Assembly: GCA_023129805.1 (NCBI GenBank)
Contig: JAGMBK010000049.1
Location: 1 to 11,810 of the forward strand
Reading direction: 5' to 3'
DNA: 11,810 nt
Source: Candidatus Zixiibacteriota bacterium
GTDB taxonomy: Bacteria; Zixibacteria; MSB-5A5; SM1-73
In this document: piece by piece, positions 1 to 6,617 of the stretch
How positions within the stretch are numbered: position 1 is the first letter of the stretch
Layout: each line of letters opens with the position of its first letter
Program-made: the position numbers and the translations under genes
Notes under the pieces: model-generated
What the model saw: the letters and a program-made list of their open reading frames with translations, nothing else
What the model was told of the DNA's origin: nothing
The model's database searches: none

Positions 1-171
1 CTGGGGGTGAGCGTGTCCCATCTTACAAAAGATGGGCAGTCACAACAGATGTCCCTTCCTTTTGTGGATTATATAGATAAAAGGGGAAAGGTTTATTCGG
101 TCATGGACAGAATCAGAGATAAATTTGGGGAGGAATCGATTAGATGGGCAGGGGCTGCCATCTTTGTTTGA
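1..171 (+). CDS. dinB: DNA polymerase IV (Y-family, DinB-like), C-terminal fragment
   Basis: Frame 1 is open from the first base to a TGA at 169-171, giving 56 residues of the end of a protein whose start lies left of the window. The peptide starts LGVSVSHLTKDGQSQQMSLP and contains MDRIRDKFGEESIRWA near its end. This matches the end of the little-finger domain of DinB-type translesion polymerases: a 'LGV.VS.L' strand, a 'Q.SLPF' stretch resembling 'QLSLF', and a closing helix of the form 'alDrIRdKFGeeaIrrA'. These enzymes copy past damaged bases and are non-essential, error-prone polymerases. No catalytic residues are visible because the palm domain is outside the window. The C-terminal 'SLPF' could act as the beta-clamp binding peptide, which is inference. 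The gene converges on the minus-strand gene at 499-1644. The small reading frames over this stretch on other frames are shadows. Confidence 0.82.
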   Translation: MGVSVSHLTKDGQSQQMSLPFVDYIDKRGKVYSVMDRIRDKFGEESIRWAGAAIFV

Positions 172-284
172 AATTATTACTAATGCATTTATTTCCATGT
201 TCGGACAGGGGCTTGTCCTGAAGGGTTCAACCCCCGCCCCCAACAATGGAAAGGGTGTTTATCAAAATTACAGCCTTAGAGTTA

Positions 285-309
285 GGACAGGGACAAGCCC
301 TGTCCCTAC
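285..309 (-). repeat. REP-like palindrome with GTAG foot
   Basis: Read on the minus strand this is GTAG followed by a palindrome with arms GGACAGGG and CCCTGTCC (positions 285-292 and 298-305 on the plus strand, 5-base loop). A second GTAGGGACAG foot lies at 331-340 in the same orientation but without a complete palindrome. A GTAG tetranucleotide beside an imperfect palindrome is the layout of REP sequences mobilised by REP-associated tyrosine transposases (RAYT). That link is inference, as no such transposase is in the window. Confidence 0.5.
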
Positions 310-414
310 ATAAAATTACTCTACAAAAAGCTGTCCCTACGACTTTCGGCGTGGTTTTGAATTATCGGGCTCTATGAGGTTCAATGATCACTTTGATGCA
401 TTCCTTAGCGCGTA

Positions 415-478
415 GGCAAGCCTTCACGGCTTGCCGCCCCGCCAATGGCGGAGGTTTCGGACAATTTACTATTTGTCC
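415..478. repeat. Cluster of three small hairpins (GGCAAGCC, CCGCC-AAT-GGCGG, GGACAA)
   Basis: Three adjacent perfect inverted repeats: GGCAAGCC/GGCTTGCC (415-422, 428-435), CCGCC/GGCGG (439-443, 447-451) and GGACAA/TTGTCC (459-464, 473-478). The reverse complement of the second and third hairpins resembles 6352-6374, where AATTGTCCGAAACC again precedes a CCGCC-NNN-GGCGG hairpin. A looser CCGCC-GTT-GGCGG copy is at 11176-11188. These are therefore dispersed repeat modules, not unique regulatory hairpins. Confidence 0.6.
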
Positions 479-498
479 CAAAAAGTTGCAATTCTAAT

Positions 499-1644
499 CT
501 AGCTGGCTGATCGTCGCTGGGAGCTCAATATGGCGCCAAAACCGGTGAAGAGCACAACAAAATAGGCGGGCCACTCCAGATAGGGGATATTCAAAAGAAG
601 GGTTAAAACCACCAGTCCCAGAAACATGGACCAGATAAGCGATGGCTCTCCCTGTTTTCCTAAAGCCTTTATGATCTTCTCTCCTACAAAGGTTGCCACC
701 GGGATCTTGGCAATGTAGATTAAGATGGCGTAAACAAAAAAGGCTATAATCGCAATGGGTATCCCGATTACAGTTATGAGTAAAATTATCATGGCGATGG
801 GGATGCAAACCATGAACACAAAACCCAAACCCAAGCTTTTCAGAAAAGACCCCCCAACCGCCTGCTTGGCCTGGTAGGCGTTCTTCTTGAAGATAAGGGT
901 TAACACAATTCCGGTGACCATCAGAGCCAGAAGGAAAAGCATCTCCGGAATCAAAGATTTTCCGGTAAATATGCTTTTAGGTTTTTTCTCTTTTTCAACT
1001 TTCGATTCGGTCCAGACGGTTTCTCCTGAGATCTGGGCTCCCGATTCGATCTTGGCTTCCTTTTCGCTTTTGTATTTGAAATCTCCTTCGATTCTGGCGG
1101 TGGGCATGAGGGTAATCTTTTCTGCCTCGATCGAGACATCTCCATTCACGACTCCGGAGATAACCAGCTCGCCCACAGACCCTTTTAGATTGCCCCCCAA
1201 TTTGCCATGTAGGGTCATCTTTCCGCAGAAGACGGTGATGTCCTTTTCGATTTCGGCACCAGGTTTTATATCTACCGCATAGCCGAAAGCTAACAGGTTG
1301 CGATCCAGTTTTCCATTGACATTGATGTTTTGAGCAAATCCTCTTACGCTTCCCTTAACCTCTCCTAAGATGTCCAAATCCTGTGCCGCCGCGTTCAAGC
1401 TTCCCAGGATTAACCCGCTTTGAACCAGAGACTTGGAGGCGGAGATTAAGTCCCCTTCGATTATTCCATCCAGCTTGATGTTTCCTCCGGTGATAACCAG
1501 ATCATCATGGATAATAGCAGTATCCGGAAAGAAGAAATTATCCGCCGCCTTAAATTCCGTTCCAAAGGAAGAGTCGAAGATCAAAAGCACAAGGATCATA
1601 CTGAGGATAAATATAAGGATCTCAGCTTTGCTAAATCCTAACAT
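499..1644 (-). CDS. Exported/membrane polymer-forming (bactofilin-like) protein
   Basis: This 381-residue protein starts at an ATG (1642-1644) preceded by GGAGGA with close spacing, which supports the start. Residues 7-25 are a hydrophobic N-terminal segment, either a signal peptide or an anchor. Residues about 45-210 are a run of short beta-strand repeats rich in G-x-I/V and G-D/N-L/V patterns (IKLDGIIEGDLI, ILGSLNAAAQDLDILGEVKGSV, VISGVVNGDVSI). This is the style of the polymer-forming cytoskeletal domain (bactofilin fold, right-handed beta-helix). Residues 212-229 are a charged linker. Residues about 233-375 contain four or five membrane segments, one with the IPIAIIAFFVYAILIY stretch. The likely role is a membrane-anchored scaffold in the envelope. 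It stands alone on the minus strand, converging on the DinB-like gene and diverging from the nucleotidyltransferase. Family membership is fairly secure; the exact function is unknown. Confidence 0.75.
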   Translation of the reverse strand: MLGFSKAEILIFILSMILVLLIFDSSFGTEFKAADNFFFPDTAIIHDDLVITGGNIKLDGIIEGDLISASKSLVQSGLILGSLNAAAQDLDILGEVKGSVRGFAQNINVNGKLDRNLLAFGYAVDIKPGAEIEKDITVFCGKMTLHGKLGGNLKGSVGELVISGVVNGDVSIEAEKITLMPTARIEGDFKYKSEKEAKIESGAQISGETVWTESKVEKEKKPKSIFTGKSLIPEMLFLLALMVTGIVLTLIFKKNAYQAKQAVGGSFLKSLGLGFVFMVCIPIAMIILLITVIGIPIAIIAFFVYAILIYIAKIPVATFVGEKIIKALGKQGEPSLIWSMFLGLVVLTLLLNIPYLEWPAYFVVLFTGFGAILSSQRRSAS

Positions 1645-2015
1645 GATTCCTCCGTTTTAAACATAACTTCCCTCATTGGTTACGCATTTCACCACATCAA
1701 GTTTCAAAATACTTAAAGAAGGATCAAAAAATAACAGGTCATAAATGAAGTGGTCGATCATACCTAAATTTTCTCATCTGATTGATCGGTTCGGATAAAA
1801 TATAAAAAATAAAAACGGAAAGGCAAGAGATTTTTAATTCTATGCAAAGATCAAATATGAAGCGTCCCTTTTTGATTCAAGATAGTGGACAAACGGGAGA
1901 TACTTTCTATCTCTTTGTTTCTAAACTCTGAAAAATAAAAGTTGACATCTTTGGGAAAAACTTTAAATTGCTTTTTCTGATCTGATCGACTTTTGGGTAA
2001 AAAAGGAAAATCAAT
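1645..2015. promoter_or_regulatory. Divergent intergenic promoter region
   Basis: This AT-rich gap separates the minus-strand bactofilin-like gene from the plus-strand nucleotidyltransferase and must hold promoters for both. The plus-strand promoter at 1942-1969 is described separately. For the minus gene, a possible -10 (TATGAT, read on the minus strand at 1757-1762) has no convincing -35. A hairpin with stem GAGATA/TATCTC (1897-1902, 1908-1913) and outer arms ACAAA/TTTGT (1889-1893, 1914-1918) sits just upstream of the plus promoter and could be an operator or a chance palindrome. No open gene is seen. Confidence 0.55.
1942..1969 (+). promoter_or_regulatory. Sigma-70-type promoter for the nucleotidyltransferase-metK-ahcY run
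   Basis: A perfect TTGACA (-35, 1942-1947) is followed after 16 bases by TAAATT (1964-1969), which matches four of six -10 positions. Transcription would start near 1976, about 40 bases before the ATG at 2016. The -35 is strong and the -10 only fair. Confidence 0.5.
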
Positions 2016-2993
2016 ATGAAGGTGATAATTCCAGTAGCAGGAATCGGGACCAGGCTAAGACCTCATACCTACTCCGTTCCCAAAGTCCTTCTTCACGTAG
2101 CGGGAAAGCCGATTTTAGGACATATACTGGATATCGTTAAACGGCTGAAGATCGACCAGGTGGTGCTAATAGTCGGTTTTCTGGGCGATCAGATTGTGGA
2201 ATATGTTAAGAAAAATTATAAGTTCAAATGCAAATTCATAGAACAGAAGGAGCTTAAGGGATTAGGATATGCCATCAACATGGCGTCTGGCGAGATGAAA
2301 GATGATGAGCCGGTGTTGATAATTCTGGGAGACACGGTCTTCGAAGCAGATCTTCTTCCGGTGATTCGGGGGGGATACGATGCCTTGGGTGTGAAGAAGG
2401 TGGCAGATCCACGACGTTTCGGCATTGTGGAGATGAAGGGGAAGTTTGTCAAAAGGCTGATCGAAAAGCCGGAGAAGCCCACCACCAATTTAGCCGCGGT
2501 GGGGGTGTATTACTTCAAAAGCACCGGCATGCTCAAGAAAAGCTTAAGCGAGATAATCAGAAAAAAAATAGTCACCAAAAACGAATACCAGTTGACCGAT
2601 GCCTTACAATTGATGATCGACCGGGGAGTGAAGTTTAGGACCTTTGATATAACGGAATGGTATGATTGCGGAAAGCCGGAGACCTTGCTTGAGACCAACA
2701 GGCAACTTTTGCAAAAGATGAAGCCTCAAAAGAAGCTTAAGACCTCGATTCTAATCCCTCCGGTATTTGTCTCAAAAACGGCTCAGGTGGAAAACTGTAT
2801 TATCGGTCCAAACGTGTCTGTAGGAGACAAAGCTATTCTCAAGAATTCCATCATAAAGAATTCGATAATCGGAGAACAAGCTTGCGTGGAAAACTCGACT
2901 TTGGAGTCCTCCTTGATAGGAAATTGTGCTCAGATCAGAGGAGCACTTCATCGTCTCAATGTAGGAGATTCATCTGAGATTGACTTACTTTGA
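2016..2993 (+). CDS. NDP-sugar nucleotidyltransferase with left-handed beta-helix tail (RmlA/GlmU-type)
   Basis: This 325-residue enzyme transfers a nucleoside monophosphate to a sugar 1-phosphate, releasing pyrophosphate, and so makes an activated sugar for polysaccharide, lipopolysaccharide or cell-wall synthesis. The nucleotide-binding signature GIGTRLRPHTYSVPK lies at residues 9-23. It is followed by a metal-binding GDT at 105-107, RFGIVE at 134-139, EKP at 150-152 and the sugar-site WYDCGKPE at 215-222. Residues about 250-315 are hexapeptide repeats (IIGPNVSVGD, AILKNSIIKNSIIG, SLIGNCAQIRG) that form a left-handed beta-helix. The tail is shorter than in GlmU and carries no obvious acetyltransferase catalytic region, so it is probably structural or allosteric. 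It resembles the long glucose-1-phosphate thymidylyl/uridylyltransferases of archaea and candidate phyla; the base and sugar used cannot be read from the sequence. The start follows a weak AAAGGAAAA site. metK begins 69 bases downstream with no terminator between them. Confidence 0.85.
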   Translation: MKVIIPVAGIGTRLRPHTYSVPKVLLHVAGKPILGHILDIVKRLKIDQVVLIVGFLGDQIVEYVKKNYKFKCKFIEQKELKGLGYAINMASGEMKDDEPVLIILGDTVFEADLLPVIRGGYDALGVKKVADPRRFGIVEMKGKFVKRLIEKPEKPTTNLAAVGVYYFKSTGMLKKSLSEIIRKKIVTKNEYQLTDALQLMIDRGVKFRTFDITEWYDCGKPETLLETNRQLLQKMKPQKKLKTSILIPPVFVSKTAQVENCIIGPNVSVGDKAILKNSIIKNSIIGEQACVENSTLESSLIGNCAQIRGALHRLNVGDSSEIDLL

Positions 2994-3062
2994 TTCTTCT
3001 TTCTGTGAAATGGATTTCAACTCACCATCTGATTACCAGGTTTGAAAGAAAGGGAGTAAAAA

Positions 3063-4226
3063 ATGTCTGCAAAAAAATACTTCTTCACCTCTGAGTCAGT
3101 GACCGAGGGACATCCGGACAAGATGTGCGATCAGATCTCCGATGCAGTCTTAGACGAGTTGATGAGGCAGGATCCCCTGTCCAGGGTGGCATGTGAAGCC
3201 TTCGTCACCGTGGGTTTGGTCATCGTGGGAGGAGAGATAACCACCAAAGGTTACGTTGACCTCCCCCGATTGGTGCGGAATCTGGTAAGAGATATTGGGT
3301 ATATCGACGCCAAATTAGGATTCAGCGCTGGGGGTTGTGCCATTTTGAATGCCATCGGCAATCAGTCTCCGGACATTGCCCAGGGGGTGGATACAGGTGG
3401 AGCAGGAGATCAGGGGCTGATGATCGGGTATGCCTGCCGGGAGACTCCTGAGCTTATGCCTCTGCCTATCATGCTGGCTCATAAACTCTGCCGGAGACTG
3501 GCTGAGGTGAGAAAGAAAAAGATCTTACCCTATCTGGGTCCGGATGGGAAATCTCAGGTCACAGTGGAATACGAGGATGGTATCCCCAAAAGGGTGGACA
3601 CGGTGATTTTGGCTTGCCAACATTCCGAAGAGATTTTGGATTCCACCGGAAAAATGATCACCCAGAAAGCCAGAGACCAGATAATAGAAAATGTGGTAAA
3701 GCCCGTAATCGGAAAGGACAGCACCGATGATAAGACCAAGTATTTTGTCAACGCTACGGGAAAATTCGTAATTGGTGGACCTCAGTCCGATACCGGGATG
3801 ACCGGCAGGAAGATCATTGTGGATGCCTACGGTGGCACGGTACCTCATGGAGGAGGCGCATTTTCCGGAAAGGACCCCACCAAGGTGGATCGCTCTGCCA
3901 CCTATGCCGCCCGCTATATTGCAAAAAACATTGTAGCGGCAGGACTGGCAGACAAGCTGATGATTCAATTAGCCTATGTCATTGGGGTGGCTGATCCGGT
4001 CTCCATCATGATAAACAGCTACGGAACGTTAAAGATCCCCCACAAAAGACTTCAGGAGATGATCAGAAAGCATTTTCAGCTTACTCCTGCGGGAATCATG
4101 GAAATGCTGAACTTAAGAAGACCCATCTTTAAGCAGACCGCTGCCTATGGTCACTTCGGCAGAACTGAACCTGATTTTACCTGGGAGAAAATCGATAAGG
4201 CAGAAGATTTGAAAAAGGATGTTTAA
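3063..4226 (+). CDS. metK: S-adenosylmethionine synthetase
   Basis: This cytosolic enzyme joins methionine and ATP to form SAM, hydrolysing the triphosphate in the process. At 387 residues it is close to the usual bacterial length (about 384). Visible hallmarks are [12 protein letters not shown] at residues 9-20 (ATP and metal site, H17 and D19), [11 protein letters not shown] at 56-66, the GAGDQG nucleotide-binding motif at 113-118, and [16 protein letters not shown] at 235-250. The phosphate-binding loop [16 protein letters not shown] is at 263-278. All expected active-site motifs are intact. The ATG follows AAAGGGAG with good spacing. The neighbouring gene ahcY clears the product of SAM-dependent methylation, so the pair is a functional unit. 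The last nine codons plus the stop recur twice more downstream (4466-4493 and 4604-4631) in altered form, which is unusual. I see no SAM riboswitch in the 69-base upstream gap. Confidence 0.97.
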   Translation: MSAKKYFFTSESVTEGHPDKMCDQISDAVLDELMRQDPLSRVACEAFVTVGLVIVGGEITTKGYVDLPRLVRNLVRDIGYIDAKLGFSAGGCAILNAIGNQSPDIAQGVDTGGAGDQGLMIGYACRETPELMPLPIMLAHKLCRRLAEVRKKKILPYLGPDGKSQVTVEYEDGIPKRVDTVILACQHSEEILDSTGKMITQKARDQIIENVVKPVIGKDSTDDKTKYFVNATGKFVIGGPQSDTGMTGRKIIVDAYGGTVPHGGGAFSGKDPTKVDRSATYAARYIAKNIVAAGLADKLMIQLAYVIGVADPVSIMINSYGTLKIPHKRLQEMIRKHFQLTPAGIMEMLNLRRPIFKQTAAYGHFGRTEPDFTWEKIDKAEDLKKDV

Positions 4227-4234
4227 GGGTTCAA

Positions 4235-4370
4235 CCTGTTGGGGCGGGGGTTGAACCCCCGCCCCAACAGCGGACGGCAACAGACAAGGAGGAGAACCAT
4301 GAAACACGATATCAAAGATATGAAATTAGCCAAGCAGGGCAGATTAAGAATCGAATGGGCAGAAAGAAAT
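4235..4370. repeat. 136-bp direct repeat, copy 1 (ahcY leader plus first codons)
   Basis: This segment is identical, base for base, to 4645-4780 (offset 410). It contains a long palindrome (4236-4270), a strong Shine-Dalgarno site and the first 24 codons of ahcY. Identity ends abruptly on both sides (A versus G at 4234/4644, T versus A at 4371/4781). Confidence 0.97.
4236..4270. repeat. 35-bp near-perfect palindrome (G-rich/C-rich hairpin), copy 1
   Basis: Arms CTGTTGGGGCGGGGGTT and AACCCCCGCCCCAACAG surround a single central G, so the whole element can fold into a 17-pair stem. It starts eight bases after the metK stop. There is no T-run after it, so it is not a canonical terminator, though so stable a stem in the transcript could pause polymerase or block exonucleases. 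Confidence 0.9.
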
Positions 4371-4475
4371 TTTTGTGCCTGTCCGCAGGATCTTGAGATC
4401 GGGTCCCCAGACCCGACAGGTAATTGCTTGTTTTCCGCCAGGTCAGGGGACCTGGCGGGCACGAGAAAAATTTGA
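4299..4475 (+). pseudogene. Truncated duplicate of the ahcY 5' end, running into a repeat element
   Basis: The reading frame starts at an ATG with the same AAGGAGGAGAACC leader as real ahcY. It encodes the same first 24 residues ([20 protein letters not shown], then AERN). It then leaves homology at 4371 and runs through a palindromic element to a TGA at 4473-4475, giving 58 residues in all. The tail (FCACPQDLEIGSPDP...) is just translated repeat. No AhcY active-site residue is present, so it cannot be an enzyme. Because its ribosome-binding site is intact it may still be translated, either acting as a decoy leader peptide or simply costing the cell. It lies between metK and intact ahcY. I call it a broken duplicate with high confidence; any function is unknown. 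Confidence 0.85.
4375..4462. repeat. Palindromic composite element A
   Basis: The element is bounded by GTGCC (4375-4379) and GGCAC (4458-4462), themselves inverted. Inside are two hairpins: CGGGTC/GACCCG (4400-4405, 4410-4415) and CCGCCAGGTC/GACCTGGCGG (4435-4444, 4449-4458). Relative to element B, the left arm of the first hairpin carries about 16 extra bases including GATC-TTGA-GATC (4389-4400). Confidence 0.85.
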
Positions 4476-4493
4476 ACAAGGATGTTTAAGGGT
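4466..4493 (+). repeat. Second copy of the metK 3' end (28 bp)
   Basis: These 28 bases match the metK terminus (4203-4230) with three differences and keep the TAA stop in register (…TTTGAACAAGGATGTTTAAGGGT). The copy would encode NLNKDV-stop where metK has DLKKDV-stop. It joins element A to element B. Confidence 0.8.
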
Positions 4494-4495
4494 TT

Positions 4496-4592
4496 GTGCC
4501 TGTCGGGTCCCCAGACCCGACAGGTAACTGCTTGTTTTTCCGCCAGGTCAGGGGATGCGTCCCGCATTTTGCGGGACGAGCCTGGCGGCCAC
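4496..4592. repeat. Palindromic composite element B with nested hairpin
   Basis: This is the same family as element A. A perfect hairpin CTGTCGGGTC/GACCCGACAG (4500-4509, 4514-4523) is followed by TAACTGCTTG, then CCGCCAGG/CCTGGCGG (4540-4547, 4581-4588). The loop of the second hairpin holds a further perfect hairpin, CGTCCCGC/GCGGGACG (4558-4565, 4571-4578), that is absent from element A. The closing foot is GGCCAC rather than GGGCAC. Confidence 0.85.
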
Positions 4593-4603
4593 GAAATAAG
4601 ACC

Positions 4604-4631
4604 GAAGATTTAAAAAGAGATGCTTAAAGGT
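4604..4631 (+). repeat. Third copy of the metK 3' end (28 bp)
   Basis: It matches the metK terminus 4203-4230 with five differences, again with an in-register TAA. It would encode EDLKRDA-stop in place of EDLKKDV-stop. Two of the five changes are synonymous or conservative (GTT to GCT, AAA/AGA), which gives it the look of a related allele of the metK end and not random decay. Confidence 0.75.
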
Positions 4632-4633
4632 GA

Positions 4634-5965
<1,332 letters not shown>

Positions 5966-6051
5966 GGAGCGAATTTATAGTTGCGTCAGGAGCCCCTCGT
6001 TCGTCACGGACGCCCTTCAGGATGAACCCACGTCCGTGATGCTTTAATGGT

Positions 6052-6192
6052 AACGGATTCACCGTGAACGGATTCATCCTGAACGGATTCACCGTGAACG
6101 GATTCATCCTGAACGGATTCACCGTGAACGGATTCACCCTGAACGGATTCACCGTGAACGGATTCATCCTGAACGGATTCACCGTGAACGGA
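6052..6192. repeat. 15-bp tandem array, nine units, two alternating variants
   Basis: Nine complete units run 6052-6186, followed by a partial AACGGA. Odd units are AACGGATTCACCGTG without exception. Even units are AACGGATTCATCCTG, except the sixth (6127-6141), which is AACGGATTCACCCTG. The higher-order period is thus 30 bp. The odd unit contains TTCAC-C-GTGAA, a small palindrome. There is no spacer between units, so it is not a CRISPR array. Confidence 0.95.
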
Positions 6193-6265
6193 CAAGGTGT
6201 CCCTTACCAACCAAGGGCATGGCATAGGCTTATAGTTTTTTTTCCCAAAAACTTACCGATCACGC

Positions 6266-6303
6266 CTTGATTGGGCGGGGGTTTAACCCCCGCCCAATCT
6301 TGA
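6266..6303 (+). repeat. 38-bp palindromic module, identical inverted copy at 11654-11691
   Basis: The core GATTGGGCGGGGGTT / AACCCCCGCCCAATC is a perfect inverted repeat with a single central base. It is related in style to the palindromes at 4236 and 4646 (shared GGGCGGGGGTT core) but has different outer arms. All 38 bases match the reverse complement of 11654-11691, including asymmetrical flanks, which fixes its orientation. Confidence 0.9.
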
Positions 6304-6355
6304 GTATTTCTTGCATAGGGGCAGGAATTAATCCCGCCCATAAAGGTCAATTGTC

Positions 6356-6383
6356 CGAAACCCGCCGGAGGCGGAACATTTCG
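6356..6383. repeat. Hairpin module CGAAA-CCGCC-GGA-GGCGG-TTTCG
   Basis: Inner arms are CCGCC/GGCGG (6362-6366, 6370-6374) and outer arms CGAAA/TTTCG (6356-6360, 6379-6383). With the preceding AATTGTC it is the inverted counterpart of the module around 439-465. Confidence 0.65.
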
Positions 6384-6437
6384 GGTCTACGAGCCTACCG
6401 CCCCCCAAGGCAGGTGTGGTTTTATCTTAACCTTAAG

Positions 6438-6457
6438 CACCGGGATGCAATCCCGGT
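6438..6457. repeat. Perfect hairpin CACCGGGAT-ATCCCGGTG
   Basis: Nine-pair stem with a GCA-type loop (CACCGGGAT 6438-6446, ATCCCGGTG 6449-6457). No T-run follows, so it is not a terminator on either strand. Confidence 0.6.
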
Positions 6458-6469
6458 GACCTCAAATTC

Positions 6470-6506
6470 CTCGTTGGTAATGGACAAGGTGTCCCTTACC
6501 AACGAG
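6470..6506. repeat. Nested palindrome CTCGTTGGTAA ... TTACCAACGAG
   Basis: Perfect 11-base outer arms (6470-6480, 6496-6506) enclose a second inverted repeat GGAC-AAGGT-GTCC (6482-6494). The inner GGACAAGGTGTC also occurs in composite repeat copy 1 (about 6190-6201) and copy 2 (about 11692-11703, reversed), so this is a recombined version of the same modules. Confidence 0.8.
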
Positions 6507-6554
6507 AGGAAGGCTTAAACCCCCGCCCCTGCCCGAACATGGGAGGTCTTTAGC

Positions 6555-6597
6555 AAAAAAAAATCACCCCCGCTTTTTAGCAGGGGTGATTTTTTTT
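6555..6597. terminator. Bidirectional intrinsic terminator
   Basis: The stem ATCACCCC(C)GC / GC(A)GGGGTGAT has a short T-rich loop and is flanked by a nine-A run (6555-6563) and an eight-T run (6590-6597). Read on either strand it is a GC stem followed by a U-tract. It begins 21 bases past the stop of the minus-strand giant gene and is its obvious terminator. It would also stop transcription arriving from ahcY. Confidence 0.9.
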
Positions 6598-6617
6598 CCA
6601 GTCAGCTCTGGTCGACT

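Larger units (their letters stand above)
172..498. other. Convergent intergenic region rich in short palindromes
   Basis: This stretch lies between the end of the DinB-like gene and the end of the minus-strand bactofilin-like gene, and I see no gene in it. It contains a GGACAGGGGCTTGTCC motif near 204-219 and half of the C-rich palindrome seen whole at 4236 and 4646 (TTCAACCCCCGCCCC, about 225-239). It also holds a REP-like palindrome (285-309), a second GTAGGGACAG foot (331-340) and three small hairpins (415-478). None is followed by a clear T-run on either strand, so I call no terminator. Confidence 0.7.
5996..6303 (+). repeat. Composite repeat, copy 1 (expanded)
   Basis: Three modules occur in the same order as in the inverted copy at 11654-11759. 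First, 5996-6027 matches 11728-11759 reversed, 30 of 32 bases. Second, 6189-6216 matches 11701-11728 reversed, about 25 of 28. Third, 6266-6303 matches 11654-11691 reversed, 38 of 38. Between modules one and two this copy carries 161 extra bases, mostly the 15-bp array; between two and three it has about 50 extra bases. A perfect 9-bp inverted repeat TCACGGACG/CGTCCGTGA (6004-6012, 6031-6039) straddles the first boundary. Confidence 0.85.
5966..6617. other. Non-coding, repeat-packed region between ahcY and the giant secreted protein gene
   Basis: No credible gene lies here. From left to right it holds composite repeat copy 1 (5996-6303) with a 15-bp tandem array inside, and an imperfect GGGGCAGGAATTAATCCCGCCC palindrome (about 6318-6340). 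Then come a CCGCC-GGA-GGCGG hairpin (6356-6383), a CACCGGGAT/ATCCCGGTG hairpin (6438-6457), a nested CTCGTTGGTAA palindrome (6470-6506), a half copy of the C-rich element (about 6511-6525), and a bidirectional terminator (6555-6597). Short frames across the tandem array arise because the 15-bp unit has no stops. Confidence 0.75.

Noticed and set aside
17..36. Hairpin CCCATCTT/AAGATGGG.
   Set aside because: It lies within the coding sequence of the DinB-like protein and is probably incidental.
40..313. Short frames over the left edge (40-246 minus, 125-313 plus).
   Set aside because: They overlap the DinB-like 3' end in other frames or run through repeat DNA.
2994..3062. SAM riboswitch before metK, or SAH riboswitch before ahcY (4376-4708).
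   Set aside because: The metK gap is only 69 bases without a structured core, and the ahcY gap is accounted for by repeats. I see no match to the conserved cores of those riboswitches.
3525..3968. Antisense 147-codon frame within metK, and 100-180-codon plus-strand frames within the giant gene (6768-7307, 8442-8780, 10605-11024).
   Set aside because: These overlap strongly supported genes, have no ribosome-binding sites and show no recognisable domains.
6004..6039. Intrinsic terminator after ahcY.
   Set aside because: The 9-bp stem has an 18-base loop and no following T-run. The real terminator between these genes is at 6555-6597.
6052..6192. CRISPR array.
   Set aside because: The units are 15 bp and directly adjacent with no variable spacers, and no cas gene is in the window.
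6064..6270. Plus-strand frame encoding NGFTV/NGFIL pentapeptide repeats, and minus-strand frames (5916-6225) encoding NPFTV/NPFRM repeats.
   Set aside because: A 15-bp tandem unit without stops is open in several frames on both strands. No ribosome-binding site is present and the frames end in unrelated repeat DNA.
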